Origin: Martensiomyces pterosporus
Taxonomy: Eukaryota > Kickxellomycota > Kickxellomycetes > Kickxellales > Kickxellaceae
Direction of reading: 5' to 3'
NCBI GenBank assembly: GCA_025201845.1
Contig: MU603967.1
Span: 64,836-128,835, forward strand
DNA length: 64,000 nucleotides
In this document: positions 29,515 to 41,283 of the stretch, piece by piece
How positions within the stretch are numbered: position 1 is the stretch's first letter
How the letters are laid out: every line of letters begins with the position of its first letter
Notes under the pieces: generated by a model
Told to the model about the DNA's origin: nothing
The model's database searches: none
The model's input: only the letters and a program-made list of their open reading frames with translations
Position numbers and translations under genes: made by a program

Positions 29515-32167
29515 CGTGAATTTGCTGTTGTTACAGAGGTTGCTGTATCCCCCACAAGTTGCTTAGCTACACCAGGGCAGTAGAAACGCATGCATGCCAG
29601 CAGTTTAGAGCGCGCTGGTCACAAAGCTAGAGACAAGCAATATATTATTGGCCTGCATCGATGGCGAGCCCTGTCCTGTGCTCGCACACCGCGCTCATCA
29701 TCGGCACCGCCGCCACCGCAACCATCGCTGTCCACATTAGCCGAGTAAGCAGGTGCACGTAGTAGAGTCTTGTGTCTGCATGAGCGGCTGGAATAGATGG
29801 CGTGCTTGCTGCAAAACAGGAAATAATCAAGTAATTCCAGTAAAATAGGCCTGCCGACTCTATCTGCTCACCGGGCCAGAGAATAGGATGGGCGGCTGTG
29901 CACATTGTCGATGGTGAGGGGGTTTCAGAGAAGCATAGCACACACAGAGAGGCAGCCGGCTGTGCCATGGAGCTGCCCGCTTTCGTGTGGAGGATGGCAC
30001 GGTATGTCCTTTTTCTTGCTTTTTCGAGAGGAGAGGGAGAGCAGCCGGCAGCGAGCAACGCTACTGAGGCAGCAGCAGCGCACATTTTGCAAACAAACCC
30101 AGAGTCTGCTGAGCGCCAAACAAAGCCGAAGGGCAGAATCACCACGGCACACACACTTACGGTATAGATATATATGTTTGAGCCGGCAGTGGCAGAGTCA
30201 AGAAGAGAAATGCGATTGTACTGGTGAATGGAGCGTCTGGCAGCGATGGAGAAGAATAAAGGCTCATTGAGGGCAAAATGGGGAACGCCATCGCTTGCTA
30301 TTTAACAGGAATAACAGCGCGAAACGCTGCCAGAGAGGGACAGCAGCAGCCCACATGAGCAGCACCTACTACGGCTACTACTAGCACCGGATAACGCTCG
30401 ATAGCCTTTGTGCCGCCCCGTCTTTGTCTTCTCAATTTTTTGCTGGTACGATTGTTAGTATGGATTTGCGGTGGATCCCTTTTTCTGTCGTCATAGCATC
30501 AAGCACATGCATGCCGTGTCCTGTTAACCTGGCCGGCCTGATAGCAGCCTCGGCCTCCAGTGCCTGAGAACAAAAAAAAAGGCAGGAAACAGCATGTGCA
30601 GCACCGAATGCAAGCGCAGACTCAGCCCGTAGGACGGCGATATGCGAAAACGTCACTGCTCCGTGAGAGAAGGGATTGCCGCAAGAGCGATCAGGCACTC
30701 GGTGGTCGCCAAGGGGGGGGCGATATACTAGAACTCCTGCCATTCCACTGCGAAGGAAATTAGCGTGCAATGATGGCATTTGTGCTGACTGCTGCGCGGT
30801 GAAATGGCCAGCAAACATGCGAGCCGGCGAGACGTGGATTTGATCCAGCATCTGCTGATCTGCGGCTGATTACGTCTCGAAGAGATGCAGCAGCTCGCTC
30901 CTTCGCTGCGGCGCAGCGTGTGGCTGGCTGTCCATTGGCTGCTGCTCGCTCAGAGCAGCGCTGGAGCCAACGCACGGCTTGGGGGCGGGAGGCTGCCCCC
31001 CCAGTGCACGGCAGCAGCACCTGGCCGCTCTTGCTTGCTGGCTCCCGCATGTCCGAGGGCTGCTGCTGTTCCTGGAGCGCTCTCCGCTCCTTTTCTTCCC
31101 TAGCGCTCGCTTTTCTATTAGTGCAACTCTGGCTCTTTGTTTTTGGCAATGTGTGGATAGCTGGTGCTCGTCGCGCCATCCCTGTCTGTGGCTGCCGCAC
31201 CCGTGGTCCGAGTCCGGCCAGGAGTGCTTCGCGGGTGTCGCCATCTCCCCTCTTCTCTTCTCGTCTCTCGCTGCCACATCCTCCTGGCTGCCTCGCGTGA
31301 ATAATAGCGGGCCTTGCGGGGGGAGTGCGTGCCCTTCGGCTCTGGCTCCCACGGCTCCCGTGGCTCTCGAGGTGGTGGCAAACGCCGTTCAAGGATTTGC
31401 TCGCTGCCGCTGCGCTGTGCTCTGCGTTTCTCACCAGCGCAGGCCTGCGCCGCCTCCCTCCCCCATTCTTTTTCCATCCAGCAACGCGTACTTGCGCTCT
31501 TACCGTAATCGCCATTGGCTGGTGCGGATCCGGCCAATCAGCGTGTGCTACCGTGATGCTCTGCCCCATCCACCCCGTTTTTATTGAGTGGCCAAAAGCG
31601 GTGGGCGGCAAGATGGGGGCAGGGTGAAAACGAGGGAAAAATGCACTCGCAGGAGAATTGCTGCTCTGCTCTGCTCTGCTCTGGCATGGGCAGAAAAAGT
31701 GGAAAACCCGCACTCATATCGAGGCGTGCGGGCTGGCCATAAGCCAGCAACCCATAAACCCGTTTCAGCGGCGGGTATAAAAGGCCTGAGTTTCTGCGCT
31801 GAAATTTTCTGGGCTGTCCACTATATATACCCCCGCGGCTGCCACCCATTTTTTGCTTTTCTCTTTTTTTCTCTCTCGACCTGCCTCAGTAGTCTCCAGC
31901 CCCTTCGTGGACCGTTGTCGCTGCTCTCGTCATTGCCTTGGCAGCAAACCCAGCAGCCACCACAAGAAAAGAAGCAACCGCACCCCCCATCATCGCCATC
32001 ATCAATACGGCGCTGGCTAGAGTCTAATTTTTTCTCTGGACGCCAAAAGCACTTACATCATCACTACACATACATCTACATTTCAGTTCTTCTGTGCCCC
32101 TCAAGCCCCACCCACCGCGTTCACTCCATATACATAGCACCAAACCTCATCAAAAGACATATCAGCC
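29515..32167. other. Long divergent intergenic region upstream of the P5 ATPase 1 and TBP genes
   Basis: 2.65 kb with no frame I can support as coding; the longer frames (30760-31713 minus and 30979-31587 plus) are antisense shadows of GC-rich DNA with no family features. It contains a (TGCTC)n run near 31660-31682, CT-rich tracts at 31860-31940, and two TATA-type elements near the TBP side. It probably holds both promoters and the TBP leader. Confidence 0.45.
31777..31783 (+). promoter_or_regulatory. TATA box candidate upstream of TBP
   Basis: TATAAAA in the context GGGTATAAAAGGCC, 385 nt upstream of the TBP ATG, with a CT-rich leader-like stretch downstream. A second element, TATATATA, lies at 31822-31829. 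Confidence 0.5.
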
Positions 32168-33261
32168 ATGGCTTTTGTCACACCTTCAAACAGCCAGAGC
32201 GTGGTCCAAACCGACCACTCCCTCAGCCTCCCACGGTCGCCCTCCTCGGGTGCCAACACCACCAAGGGCGGGGCGGCTGCCTCCTCATCCAGCGCGCCTG
32301 GAGCAGCATCTCAGGAGGCAGGCGCGCCGCCGTCGCTTGGCGCCTCCGCTCAGGACAGCGGCATTGCTGGTGTCGCGGGCATTGTGCCTACCCTACAGTA
32401 AGTGGATTTTTCTATCCCAACTTGTTGTGCTGAGTGTGTGCATGTGTCGTTTGCGAGGGTCTGCCTCGGTTCTTGGTGTGTCTGAAGCCAGCGCATGTAT
32501 ATATTAATGTGGCTGTATAAATATCGCGTTTTCCTTGCCATTTTTCTTAATAAACTTCAGAAATATCGTTGCAACGGTCAACCTTGACTGCAGACTTGAC
32601 TTGAAGACGATTGCGCTCCACGCGCGCAACGCCGAATACAACCCAAAGGTAAACCCCCTCTTTTCTCTTCGCGCCCTTTTCTGCTTTGCTCCTCCCGCGT
32701 GCTGGATGTCTCAGATACCGGTAGCACATAAGCGCGCTGCATGAAACAGTAGTCTTGTCGCTCAACACAATGTTTTTGCTGCGTTCCATTGCCCGCGCTG
32801 CCTGCCTCTCTTTTTGCCTCCATGCTTAGCGCTTCGCTGCTGTCATCATGCGCATTCGCGAGCCCAAGACGACTGCGCTCATCTTTGCCTCGGGCAAGAT
32901 GGTTGTGACTGGAGCAAAGTCCGAGGACGACTCGAAGCTGGCCGCGCGCAAGTACGCACGCATCGTGCAGAAGCTTGGGTTCCCAGCCAAGTTCACCGAC
33001 TTTAAGATCCAGAACATCGTCGGCTCATGCGACGTGAAGTTCCCCATCCGCCTCGAGGGCCTGGCCTACTCCCACGGCACCTTCTCCAGCTACGAGCCAG
33101 AGCTCTTCCCGGGTCTCATCTACCGCATGGTGAAGCCCAAGATCGTGCTGCTCATCTTCGTCTCGGGCAAGATCGTGCTGACTGGCGCCAAGGTCCGTGG
33201 CGAGATCTACCAGGCCTTTGAGGCCATTTACCCTGTGCTGACAGAGTTCCGAAAGCCGTGA
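32168..33261 (+). CDS. SPT15: TATA-box-binding protein (TBP), three exons
   Basis: Exons are 32168..32397, 32561..32648 and 32830..33261, joined across gtaagt..ttcag and gtaaac..cttag introns (163 and 181 nt). The product is 249 residues. The first 75 are a disordered Ser/Ala/Gly-rich N-terminus. The core begins [20 protein letters not shown] and carries the two saddle repeats: [20 protein letters not shown] with [19 protein letters not shown] and [19 protein letters not shown], then [40 protein letters not shown] and [15 protein letters not shown]. The pairs of Phe that kink DNA are present. TBP nucleates pre-initiation complexes of all three nuclear polymerases. Intron 1 falls exactly inside the Gln codon at the start of the core. 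Confidence 0.97.
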
Positions 33262-33701
33262 GCGCTGCTGCGAATGGTGTCTTCCTCAGTGCCCCTGCGT
33301 TCCCCGCCAGCACACTGCTTTGCGTAAGGTCTTGTTCTTTGCTTTTCCCAACACACTCGCTCTTTCCCCCGTGCCTCGCTTGCTGGGCATTGCCTGCCCT
33401 CAGAAACTGAAGCAGCCAGCCTCACATCCTAAAACTGTATTTTACAACCGACCAACACTCCTAAATAAATGAATAAATAAGGTATGAAGCCAGCGTCTTC
33501 CACACAGGCGGGTGCTGCCACTGGTGGTCTGGCCGGGCGCCAGCTGCACAGACAGCGGCTAGAAGCGGCGAGCTGCTGACGCAGTCAATCGCTTCTTTCT
33601 TTCCGCTCTGCCCAGCCCTGCTTTCGTCTCCCCCTGCCATTTTGCAAATTTCATATACACATCGCTGCACGCTTTTCGATTGACACCCACACGCCAAGAA
33701 C
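33262..33701. other. Intergenic between TBP and CSN6
   Basis: 440 nt. The first part is the TBP 3' flank, with an AATAAATGAATAAATAA run at 33462-33480 that fits polyadenylation. The second part is the upstream region of CSN6. No coding frame seen. Confidence 0.5.
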
Positions 33702-34910
33702 ATGGTGGTTAGCAGCGTCTCTACGGCCGCGGTACACGCGCTGGTTCTTCTCAATATCTCAGAGCACACAACTCGTCTGGCTGCGCAGAGGAAGAGGGGG
33801 GGCTGCCAGCAGCTCCTCACATGCGGCGCTTTGCTTGGGCGGCAGAAGGACAGTGTGTTTGAGCTCCTCCACTCCTTCGAGCTCATCTTTGACCAGCCCG
33901 AGGGCACCAGCAGACGCGAATTCAACTTCTCGCACTACACTGCCCGCTTGGAGCAAATGAGGCAAGTCTTCCCCGAGTGCGACTTTATCGGCTGGTATGT
34001 GGTCAGCTCAAGCACGGAGGCAACCCGCGAGATATGCAAGCTTCACCAGCAGATTCTCAATATTAACCCATCGGCGCTCTTGCTCGTCTACAACGCCTCC
34101 TCGACATCGGCAGGAGGCAGCGAGGCAGAGGGAAACAGCTTCGCCCTGCCTGTGGCTGTCTACGAGACCATGGCGCCCAACCGCGTTCCTGAAGAGAGGC
34201 TTTTCAGAAGTAGCGCTGGGCTGGAGCCGGAGTCTGCCGAGCCCGAGTACTATGTGGAGGTTGTTAATAGCGGAGGCGGCGCGCTGGAAACCGGGTACGT
34301 GTGGGCGTCAAGGCTTGTGCCTGTAAAGGTTACCGTGGAGACGGGCGAGGCGGAGCGCATTGCCATCGAGCATGTGGCCAGTGTTTCCGTGGTCACCTCG
34401 GATGCGACTGCCTCGGGTGCTGGCGCCGGGAGCAGCGATGCTGGTGCGAGTGTGGCACAGCCGGCAGATGCGTCGAGGATGGCCATGTTCCTGTCGAGCC
34501 AGAAAAACGCCGTGGAGATGCTCCACAAGGACATCAGGGTCCTGACGTCATATGTGAGCGACGTGATTGAAGAGAAGGCGCCGTTTGACGCCGAGGTTCT
34601 GCAGCTTGTCCAGCGTGTCCTATGCAATCGCCCGGTTGTTCAAAACGACGAGCTGTTTGACCGTGCCATGTCGCAGGAGGAAACCAACTTCCAGATGGTT
34701 GCGTATCTGTCGAGCATCACCGACGCCGTGTCAGCTGTTAGGAATGTGTCGCAGCGATCGAATGCTGCTCTGCAGTCTGCGAGAAGCAAGCATGCTCCGG
34801 CTACCAACCATGGGCCCGGCGGCGGCATGTTTGGAATGGACATGATGCCCATGATGTTTGGCGGTGGCGGATATGGACGCTCCAGGGGATTTGGCCACCC
34901 TTTCCGCTAA
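33702..34910 (+). CDS. CSN6: COP9 signalosome subunit 6 (MPN- domain)
   Basis: The product is 402 residues from an ATG at 33702. The MPN domain spans about residues 8-190: VHALVLLNISEHTTR, GALLGRQKDSVFELLHSFEL, FNFSHYTARLEQMRQVFPEC, DFIGWYVVSSS and ALPVAVYETM. The JAMM metal-binding His-x-His...Asp set is absent, as expected for the inactive CSN6 (eIF3f/Rpn8 are relatives). GEAERIAIEHVASVSV and the helical C-terminal part (NAVEMLHKDIRVLTSYV) match CSN6 rather than Rpn8. CSN6 pairs with the CSN5 deneddylase to regulate cullin ligases. The last 30 residues are an odd Gly/Met-rich tail (GMDMMPMMFGGGGYGRSRG), absent from animal CSN6. An Ala/Gly/Ser insert interrupts the region near residue 240. 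Confidence 0.9.
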   Translation: MVVSSVSTAAVHALVLLNISEHTTRLAAQRKRGGCQQLLTCGALLGRQKDSVFELLHSFELIFDQPEGTSRREFNFSHYTARLEQMRQVFPECDFIGWYVVSSSTEATREICKLHQQILNINPSALLLVYNASSTSAGGSEAEGNSFALPVAVYETMAPNRVPEERLFRSSAGLEPESAEPEYYVEVVNSGGGALETGYVWASRLVPVKVTVETGEAERIAIEHVASVSVVTSDATASGAGAGSSDAGASVAQPADASRMAMFLSSQKNAVEMLHKDIRVLTSYVSDVIEEKAPFDAEVLQLVQRVLCNRPVVQNDELFDRAMSQEETNFQMVAYLSSITDAVSAVRNVSQRSNAALQSARSKHAPATNHGPGGGMFGMDMMPMMFGGGGYGRSRGFGHPFR

Positions 34911-35191
34911 GACCACGCTGAGCACGTGACTCGACGAGTGCAATAAACCCATTCAGCGCTGTTGGTTGGTGCCTGCCAGGAAAAGAGAAAATTTTATCAG
35001 CAAGCGAGTTGCCACTCGCCTCTTCTCCCTACCTCTCCTGTCTTCTGCGTTGCGTCAGCGCTGTTTTTTTTTTGTTGTTGCTACTTCTCGCCATTCTCTC
35101 GTCTACGTGTTCCCTTTTGCTTTTCGCAGTACATAATCTCCCTCTGCATTCCGAGCTTGGAGCAGAACATCAATTCAAAAAGATATTCGAC

Positions 35192-36073
35192 ATGGCCTCA
35201 ATTCCGCCGAACCAAACCGTGTATATCAGAAACCTCAACGACAAGATCCAAAAAGACACGCTCAGGCAGTCTCTATACAGCCTATGCGTGCCGTACGGCC
35301 GTGTTCTGGACATTGTCGCGCTAAAAACCAAAAAGATGCGCGGACAGGCGTTTATCGTGTTCAGCGACATCACTGCAGCGACCACTGCGCTCAGACAGCT
35401 CAACGGGCGGCAGTTCTTTGGCAAGCCTATGAGGGTGGAGTACGCGCTCAGCAAATCGGACGTGGTGGCTCAGGCAGATGGCACATTCAAGTTTGGTGAG
35501 CCAAGGAAGCATTTGAGCGCAGACCAGAGGAAGAAGCTACTGGGGATGAACAGCACACCGGGTGTGTCTGCCAAGCGGCGACAGAGCGTGCAGGAAGAAG
35601 AGGAGGACGGGCACGACACAAAGCGGCGCGCTACTGAGGCAGAGGAGGGCAGCGGTGACGAAGACGATGTCCAAGATATGGGCGACAGCGAGTCTAGTGA
35701 CGAGTCTGACGACGACATTGGACCGATCCCGCCACAGCAACAGCAGCAAGCGCCGGGTGCGGTGGACGAAGGTGGAAGCGACACGGAGGCTCATGGACAG
35801 CAGCAAGGCAGCAGCAGCATGCCGGCTGGCGCTGACCAAGTGCCTGCGCCGACACTATTTGTCACGAATCTTCCAGAGAGCGTGTCGGCTGAGATGCTTT
35901 CTGGGCTGTTCCAGGAATATTCTGGGTTCAGAGAGGTTCGACGGGTCCCTGGGAAGCCAGACATGGCGTTTGTTGACTATGCCAGTGCCACAGAGGCCAG
36001 CGCTGCACGCGATGTGCTTAATGGGTTCAAGCTGTCTGCGGACCATGCAATGAAGGTAGATTTTTCGCAGTGA
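35192..36073 (+). CDS. U1A/U2B''-type spliceosomal RNA-binding protein
   Basis: The product is 293 residues from an ATG at 35192 (MASIPPNQTVYIRNLNDKIQ). RRM1 (about 9-85) has RNP2 VYIRNLND and RNP1 RGQAFIVFSD, and the U1A/U2B'' pattern KDTLRQSLYSLCVPYGRVLD. The KKMRGQAF stretch is shared by U1A and U2B''. An acidic Gln/Ser-rich linker (about 120-215) leads to RRM2 (about 219-293; TLFVTNLPESVSAEMLSGLF, ending MKVDFSQ). The product binds U1 or U2 snRNA stem-loops in the spliceosome. As in many fungi and flies, one protein may do both jobs; sequence alone does not decide. A CACGTG lies 264 nt upstream, at 34923-34928. Confidence 0.9.
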   Translation: MASIPPNQTVYIRNLNDKIQKDTLRQSLYSLCVPYGRVLDIVALKTKKMRGQAFIVFSDITAATTALRQLNGRQFFGKPMRVEYALSKSDVVAQADGTFKFGEPRKHLSADQRKKLLGMNSTPGVSAKRRQSVQEEEEDGHDTKRRATEAEEGSGDEDDVQDMGDSESSDESDDDIGPIPPQQQQQAPGAVDEGGSDTEAHGQQQGSSSMPAGADQVPAPTLFVTNLPESVSAEMLSGLFQEYSGFREVRRVPGKPDMAFVDYASATEASAARDVLNGFKLSADHAMKVDFSQ

Positions 36074-37642
36074 TTAGCTCAAGCGTGCATCCCAAACAGG
36101 AAAGCAAAACAAAGCCCCGGAATCAGCAGCAACAGCGCCGTGCTACGCCAGACTCGTCTGCTGCTCTTGCTTCTCCAGAGCAGAGCGTAGCACACGCAAG
36201 GCACCTTTATGGCTAAGGAGCCGAAGCGAGGGGAGAGAGAGGAGGGATGGCGAAAGCGCGGGGCAAGAGGACAAAGAATGGATGGAAATATGTGCAGCTG
36301 CCCGCTGGTGATTGGCCGGGTGTGTTTACTTGTAAACACCAATTCTCATGGCAGGTGTTTGTGATATCGCTCCGCACACAAGCACACACATCAAACACCT
36401 CGCCCTCTCTTCTCCATTTTGTTCATTCTCCGTGCTTTTATTAGCTTCTGCCTCGCTCTTTCTTTTTTCCTTCTTTCTGGTTTGCATATTTATCAGTTCC
36501 ATTTCTCGCTGCTATTTGCGGTCTTCTTGCGTGCTGCTGTGCTGGTAGCCAACAACCACGTTTGAGCACACCCCACTTGAGGAGGGTATTTACGCGTCAG
36601 TCTGGCACATCGGCATACACCCACACACACACCCAGGACACCACCTAGTTGTCTATCTACATCGCGCACGAAGGGGCAAGGACACAACAGCAGCGCTGGC
36701 CTCCATCGCTTGTCCCACCCGCCCAATACAGAGCGGTGTTTCAAAATAATTACTAATTTTCTACAAAGGTACGGCTGCTTATCCGGCATGCACGCATACA
36801 TAAGCCTGCGTGTATATGTGCGCTATTACTCCTATGGCCACTATACCGCTTGGCATTACTTGCATTCCCACCTTTTCTCTTTCGCACTCTGCGCAAATTC
36901 GCAGCTGCTACTGAAATAACCTTCCGCCAAAGTACAGGTGTGCCCTGTCTGCCCTGCCGCTCCCCTCGGTTTCAGTGCTAAGGGTCTGTGTGATCACTCG
37001 CTCCCAGTGTTCCCTCTACCTCTTTCAGCTGTATAATGCAGTGACTACTACTCGGCTTTATCACCTTTCCTGCTCACCATGCAGCTCTATTCCTAGCAAA
37101 AAGTGGGTCTGCGGCTTGTGGCAGCACCCTTGCTCAACATGGCCTACAAATACGCGCTGCTGGGGAGCACCTCCGCCCTTCTTTGCGCCTTCCTCCCCTT
37201 TAATAGCCATTACATATCGCTCGAGCACCAGGGCTGCCCTGGCATTCAGAGCCGCTGCTGGCCGCCATCTGTTTTGGAATATTAGCATCTGTTTTTCACA
37301 AGGCATCCTTTGTGGCATATTCACAGCACAGCCTCACTTCCACTCCTTTTCGCTAAACACACGGTCGCCGATCGAGGGTGCCCTCTCGGTCTTTCGATAG
37401 CCGAAACAATACACAGCTCCGTCCCTCCCTCCCTTTCCCCCAAACAAAGACGTGCCATCCAGCCATTGCATGGCATTCCGGAACACCAAACGTGTTTATA
37501 TTGCATACATAGCCCATTTGCTGACCACATCTCTTTCACTATTGCTGTCTATAACCCCAGCACCTCCCACCTTCCTTGTTCATTTAATAGGAATCCACGC
37601 TAGTCGCTATTTTCCATTTCATTTTTCGCTAGTCCAGCAAGC
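36074..37642. other. Intergenic, 1.57 kb
   Basis: No supported gene. The region carries CA-rich and CT-rich stretches and a palindrome-like TGTTTACTTGTAAACA at 36321-36336. It should contain the U1A-like terminator and the promoter of the serine-rich gene that follows. Confidence 0.4.
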
Positions 37643-40600
37643 ATGAGCGGCGGCACACCCATTGGCAGGCGCAGTCCGATTAATTCAGGTACGTCCCGGA
37701 GCTTGTGCTTGTATTTGGCCAAGTGCGCCATGGCTAAATGCACATTAAGGGAACGCGTTCTCGAAATAGCAGCTACTAATAGCCCAGTTTGCCCAGCATG
37801 CTGCCTCATGCCCCTTTTCATATAGAGGCCACACAAAGCCCCCTGGGAATACTCGCTGCTCTGGCATCGCCATCGCCGCCAGCAAAGAGTCGGTCGTCAT
37901 CCTTTGTCATTGGCTCATCGACGCCATCTGTTCTGGTGCCTCCCGCTTCATCAGTAACAGCGCTGTCGTCAGCACAAAAGAGCCTGTCCGAGAACCGGGG
38001 CATTCTTATTCCGCAGCTCAGCATGGATTCCCGTCGAAGCTCGCTGGGCTCCAAGTCTGGCTCGGCTTCCCCACCATACTCCCCCAGTACACGAGCTGCG
38101 CAGCGGCGAGACAAGAAGGACAACAGCCAAGGCCCCGGTGGCAGCATGCTTTCAATCGACAGTCGGAGGGGCAGTATTGAGGAAAGCGAGACGGCAGATC
38201 GTCCTGGCAGCAGCAACGGCGCTAATAGCAACCGGGATTCCGCCGTTTCAGCCGGACCTGGTGCATCAGCGATCGCCAAGTCGCCTAACCGTCCAAGTGC
38301 GATTCCTGCAACTCAGCTAGATGTCCTGGCACTAGTGACGGCGACAAGTCCGCCGATGCCTAGCCGCCGCAAATGGATGGCTCACAGCACGCCAAAGCCT
38401 GCATTCTCCAGAGGGAACCAGAATGTGACTCCAGCCAAACGGCAGCTACACCCGCAGCCCACAAAGCTCCCCACCGAAAACGACGACAGCGGCAGCGACA
38501 CTGTCTCCGAGGATGAGCAGACTCTCAGATCATACAGCGCCCAGCTGCGAACCAGATACCAGAGCATGCGCATGCGGCCACTGCCCGGCTCTACCGCGTC
38601 ATCGGCGCTAGGAATCAGTGGTGCTGCTGCTGGTGCCGGCCCATCGAGCGCACATACCGTCCGCAGCCGGCCTATCTATTCGGCTTTGGACGACAGGCGG
38701 CAGCAGGCGATGTCTGCCAGGGTTTCGCGCACAGCTAGGCGGTTGATACGAGCCAAAGCGCCAGCCAGCAAGAGTAACACCAAGGGCAGTGACGACAGCG
38801 ATGGAGACACGACGGAAACAGATGAGGAGCTGGCCTCGCACGCCGCAACACCAACACCACGCCGCAACATCACACCGAACTACCAGATACACCCGCTGTC
38901 TGACATCCCAGGCACTGCTGGAGCGGCAGCCGTGCCGAATCAGCGTGCCTATGTAACTCCGGTACGTGGAGCACAGCCGTCAAGCAGAGAACATGTGGCG
39001 CCTCTTGTCTTTCCTGGACAGGCCGATCAGCGGCAGCCTTCTGCAGCTGTATCGAGGCTTATTGCCTCTGAGCAGAACCGGCTGAATGCACAGCCAATCA
39101 GCCCGTCTTTGGGAAGCGTCTTTGAATCGTCGCGGCTGCTCCCGGCGACAGAGCCTGTGATGCGGAGAAGAGCGCGGCGGCGCCAGCGCGAAGACGTTTC
39201 TGGATTCAATATGGCGCGGCAGCTGTCTGGGCTTGCTGAAGAAGGCGAAAACGACGAAGACAGCGGTGGCCTGGGGCCACGTAGACGGTCACGAGAGTCG
39301 TCAATCTCGCTGTCGCCATCGCCCTCGCCCTCGCGGAGACAGCGCCTGCGTGCCAGGCGTGCGCGCGCGAGAAAAGCTGCAAAGCATACGGGATCCGAGA
39401 CCGAAACAGACACTGAGCTTGCCAGTCGCCTGCCGGGGTCTGAGACCGAGACAGACAAGTCGCTTTCGACGCAAAACACCAACGGCGTTGCCTCCCTCAG
39501 CTCATCAAGCGCCAATTCGCGAGCCTCAGAGGCAGGCAGCCGCCCAGCGCTCGCCCAGCGCAGAGACACTGCACACTCGAGCGCCTCAGGCGACACAACT
39601 GATAGTGCAGAAATGAGTTTCTTTTCTACCAGGTCGTACACAACTGTACGCAGACCTTACGGCGGGTCCACGCAGTCCCGGCTACAGCCTCCTTCTCACA
39701 CAAATGAAGGGCAACCGGTGGCGCGGCCAGCTAGATCGCCTGGAGGAGTGCTGCCACCCTCGTATATGCAACTGCCAGCGCAGCAGCAGCCAACCACTCC
39801 GGAGCCCCGCAGACCCGCTGCGATGCATGGGCATGAGCTGCGGTATGAATACGCACGCCCAGGGCGCGACAGTCGAGAGAGCGATGGAGAAACAACCGAA
39901 ACTGACGAGGAGTTCTTTGGCCCCTCCCACGCGGTGCACTACAGTATCCGTCCACCCAGGCGCGTTATTCGCCATTTGGCCAGCCTACGCGCTCGGCACC
40001 CTCAGCCCACTGCACTGGATCTGCAGCACAAAGGAGCACAGCCGCTGCCAGCAGAACAGGGTGGTCTGTCGTCGCAATTAAACGCCGGGCCGCGCCCGCC
40101 GCTACCGCCACAGCCGCTGGACCGCAGTAGACTTGCAGCACCACTGCAAAGTGCGCCAAGCGCAAATGAAACTACGCGTGAGCCTCGAACAGCGCCTGCC
40201 ACCTCAGCTAGCACTGGCAGTGGGCTTGGACTGGGCCTGAGCATGAGTTCTGGGAATGGCGGTGCAGGAGGGCCGCCTCGCACGTCGTCTACGCCTTCTC
40301 TTGCCGCTCGGCCGGCCATTTCATCTGCAATGCGAGCAACAGCTTCATCCGTCCCAAGACACCTGCGCCCGCCAGCCCAGCAGCAGCAGCAGCCCCAGCA
40401 TCGTGAGATCAACACGAACCCGCTCCGCAACAGCAGTCTGCGCAGAGAGTTCTCCAGAGACCCGTTTGCGCCTATGGCCAGCGACCTTACGTTTAAGGGA
40501 ACAGCTCTGCGTCGCCTCGAAAAGGCACACGCAAGACCATCAGGCGACGCCCAGGGGCCTTCTAGCAGCCGAAAGCGTGCACTCACAGCGCCCTCGCTCT

Positions 40601-41283
40601 TGGAATCGCCCTCGGGCAAGCGCACTCAGAGCAGCGTGAGCGGGAGAGCCATAGAGCCCGCGCAGCTTCTCCTAGAAGACGAGGAGGAAAATGGTGGCGG
40701 CAGCCCAAGACGCAGCAACACGCCGACGGATCGCAGACAAAAGCAGCAGGGACCACGCAGCAGCAACGTCAGCCTCTCCGGAGTGTCGCCAGTCTCGTCA
40801 TTGCGGTCATCGCTTTTCACGAGTGGCGGCCACACGCTGAGCCACCCGCAGTCCCTGGACTCGCTCCAGCGCGTGGCGCCGCAATCGTCTAGTGGCGAAA
40901 GTAGCAGCGGTCGAGATGCGACCGAGGCTGTGGTGTCGGACGACAGAGGCAGGTCAGAGTCGAAGGAGGCGCCCGCTGCTGATATTGGATCGCCCAGCAT
41001 GGATGCTGCTCTGCGGCGAGAGCAGCGCAGCCGCAAGCGGCGCCACTCGTCGACATCGCAGCCGTACATCGCCCACGAGTCACCCCCCAGCGCCGCACAC
41101 AACGCGCCGCTGTTCGGGGGAGAAATAGAAACGCTGCCGCCAGCATCGACAGCCGAAGCAGCCACAAATGCAGCAGCCGGCACCGACGATCAAAGTGCGA
41201 GCACAAACACCGGCGGCTCTCCGAACCGCACGAGTGGCGATCTGCTGTTTCCGCCGATCAACCCAAGCCAGCATTCAACATAA
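37643..41283 (+). CDS. Large serine-rich disordered protein with repeated TETDEE motifs
   Basis: Two exons: 37643..37688 (MSGGTPIGRRSPINS plus 1 nt, before gtacgt) and 37826..41283 (after atag), giving 1167 residues. The junction restores EATQSPLGILAALASPSPP, the only hydrophobic stretch near the N-terminus. The rest is Ser/Pro/Arg/Gln-rich, with no folded domain visible. Recurrent elements are DSRRSSLGS and DSRRGSIEE; DGDTTETDEEL and DGETTETDEEF; GSETETDTEL and GSETETDKSL; and GDTTDSAEMS. RRxS sites suggest basophilic-kinase (PKA-like) targets and SxxE/D runs suggest casein-kinase sites. It ends GDLLFPPINPSQHST. I do not recognise a family; a regulatory scaffold or transcription-related role would be a guess. 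Confidence 0.85.

Noticed and set aside
30760..31713. 317-residue open frame, minus strand
   Set aside because: Arg/Gln/Ser/Ala-rich translation without any domain, in GC-rich upstream DNA with equally long frames on the other strand; looks like chance.
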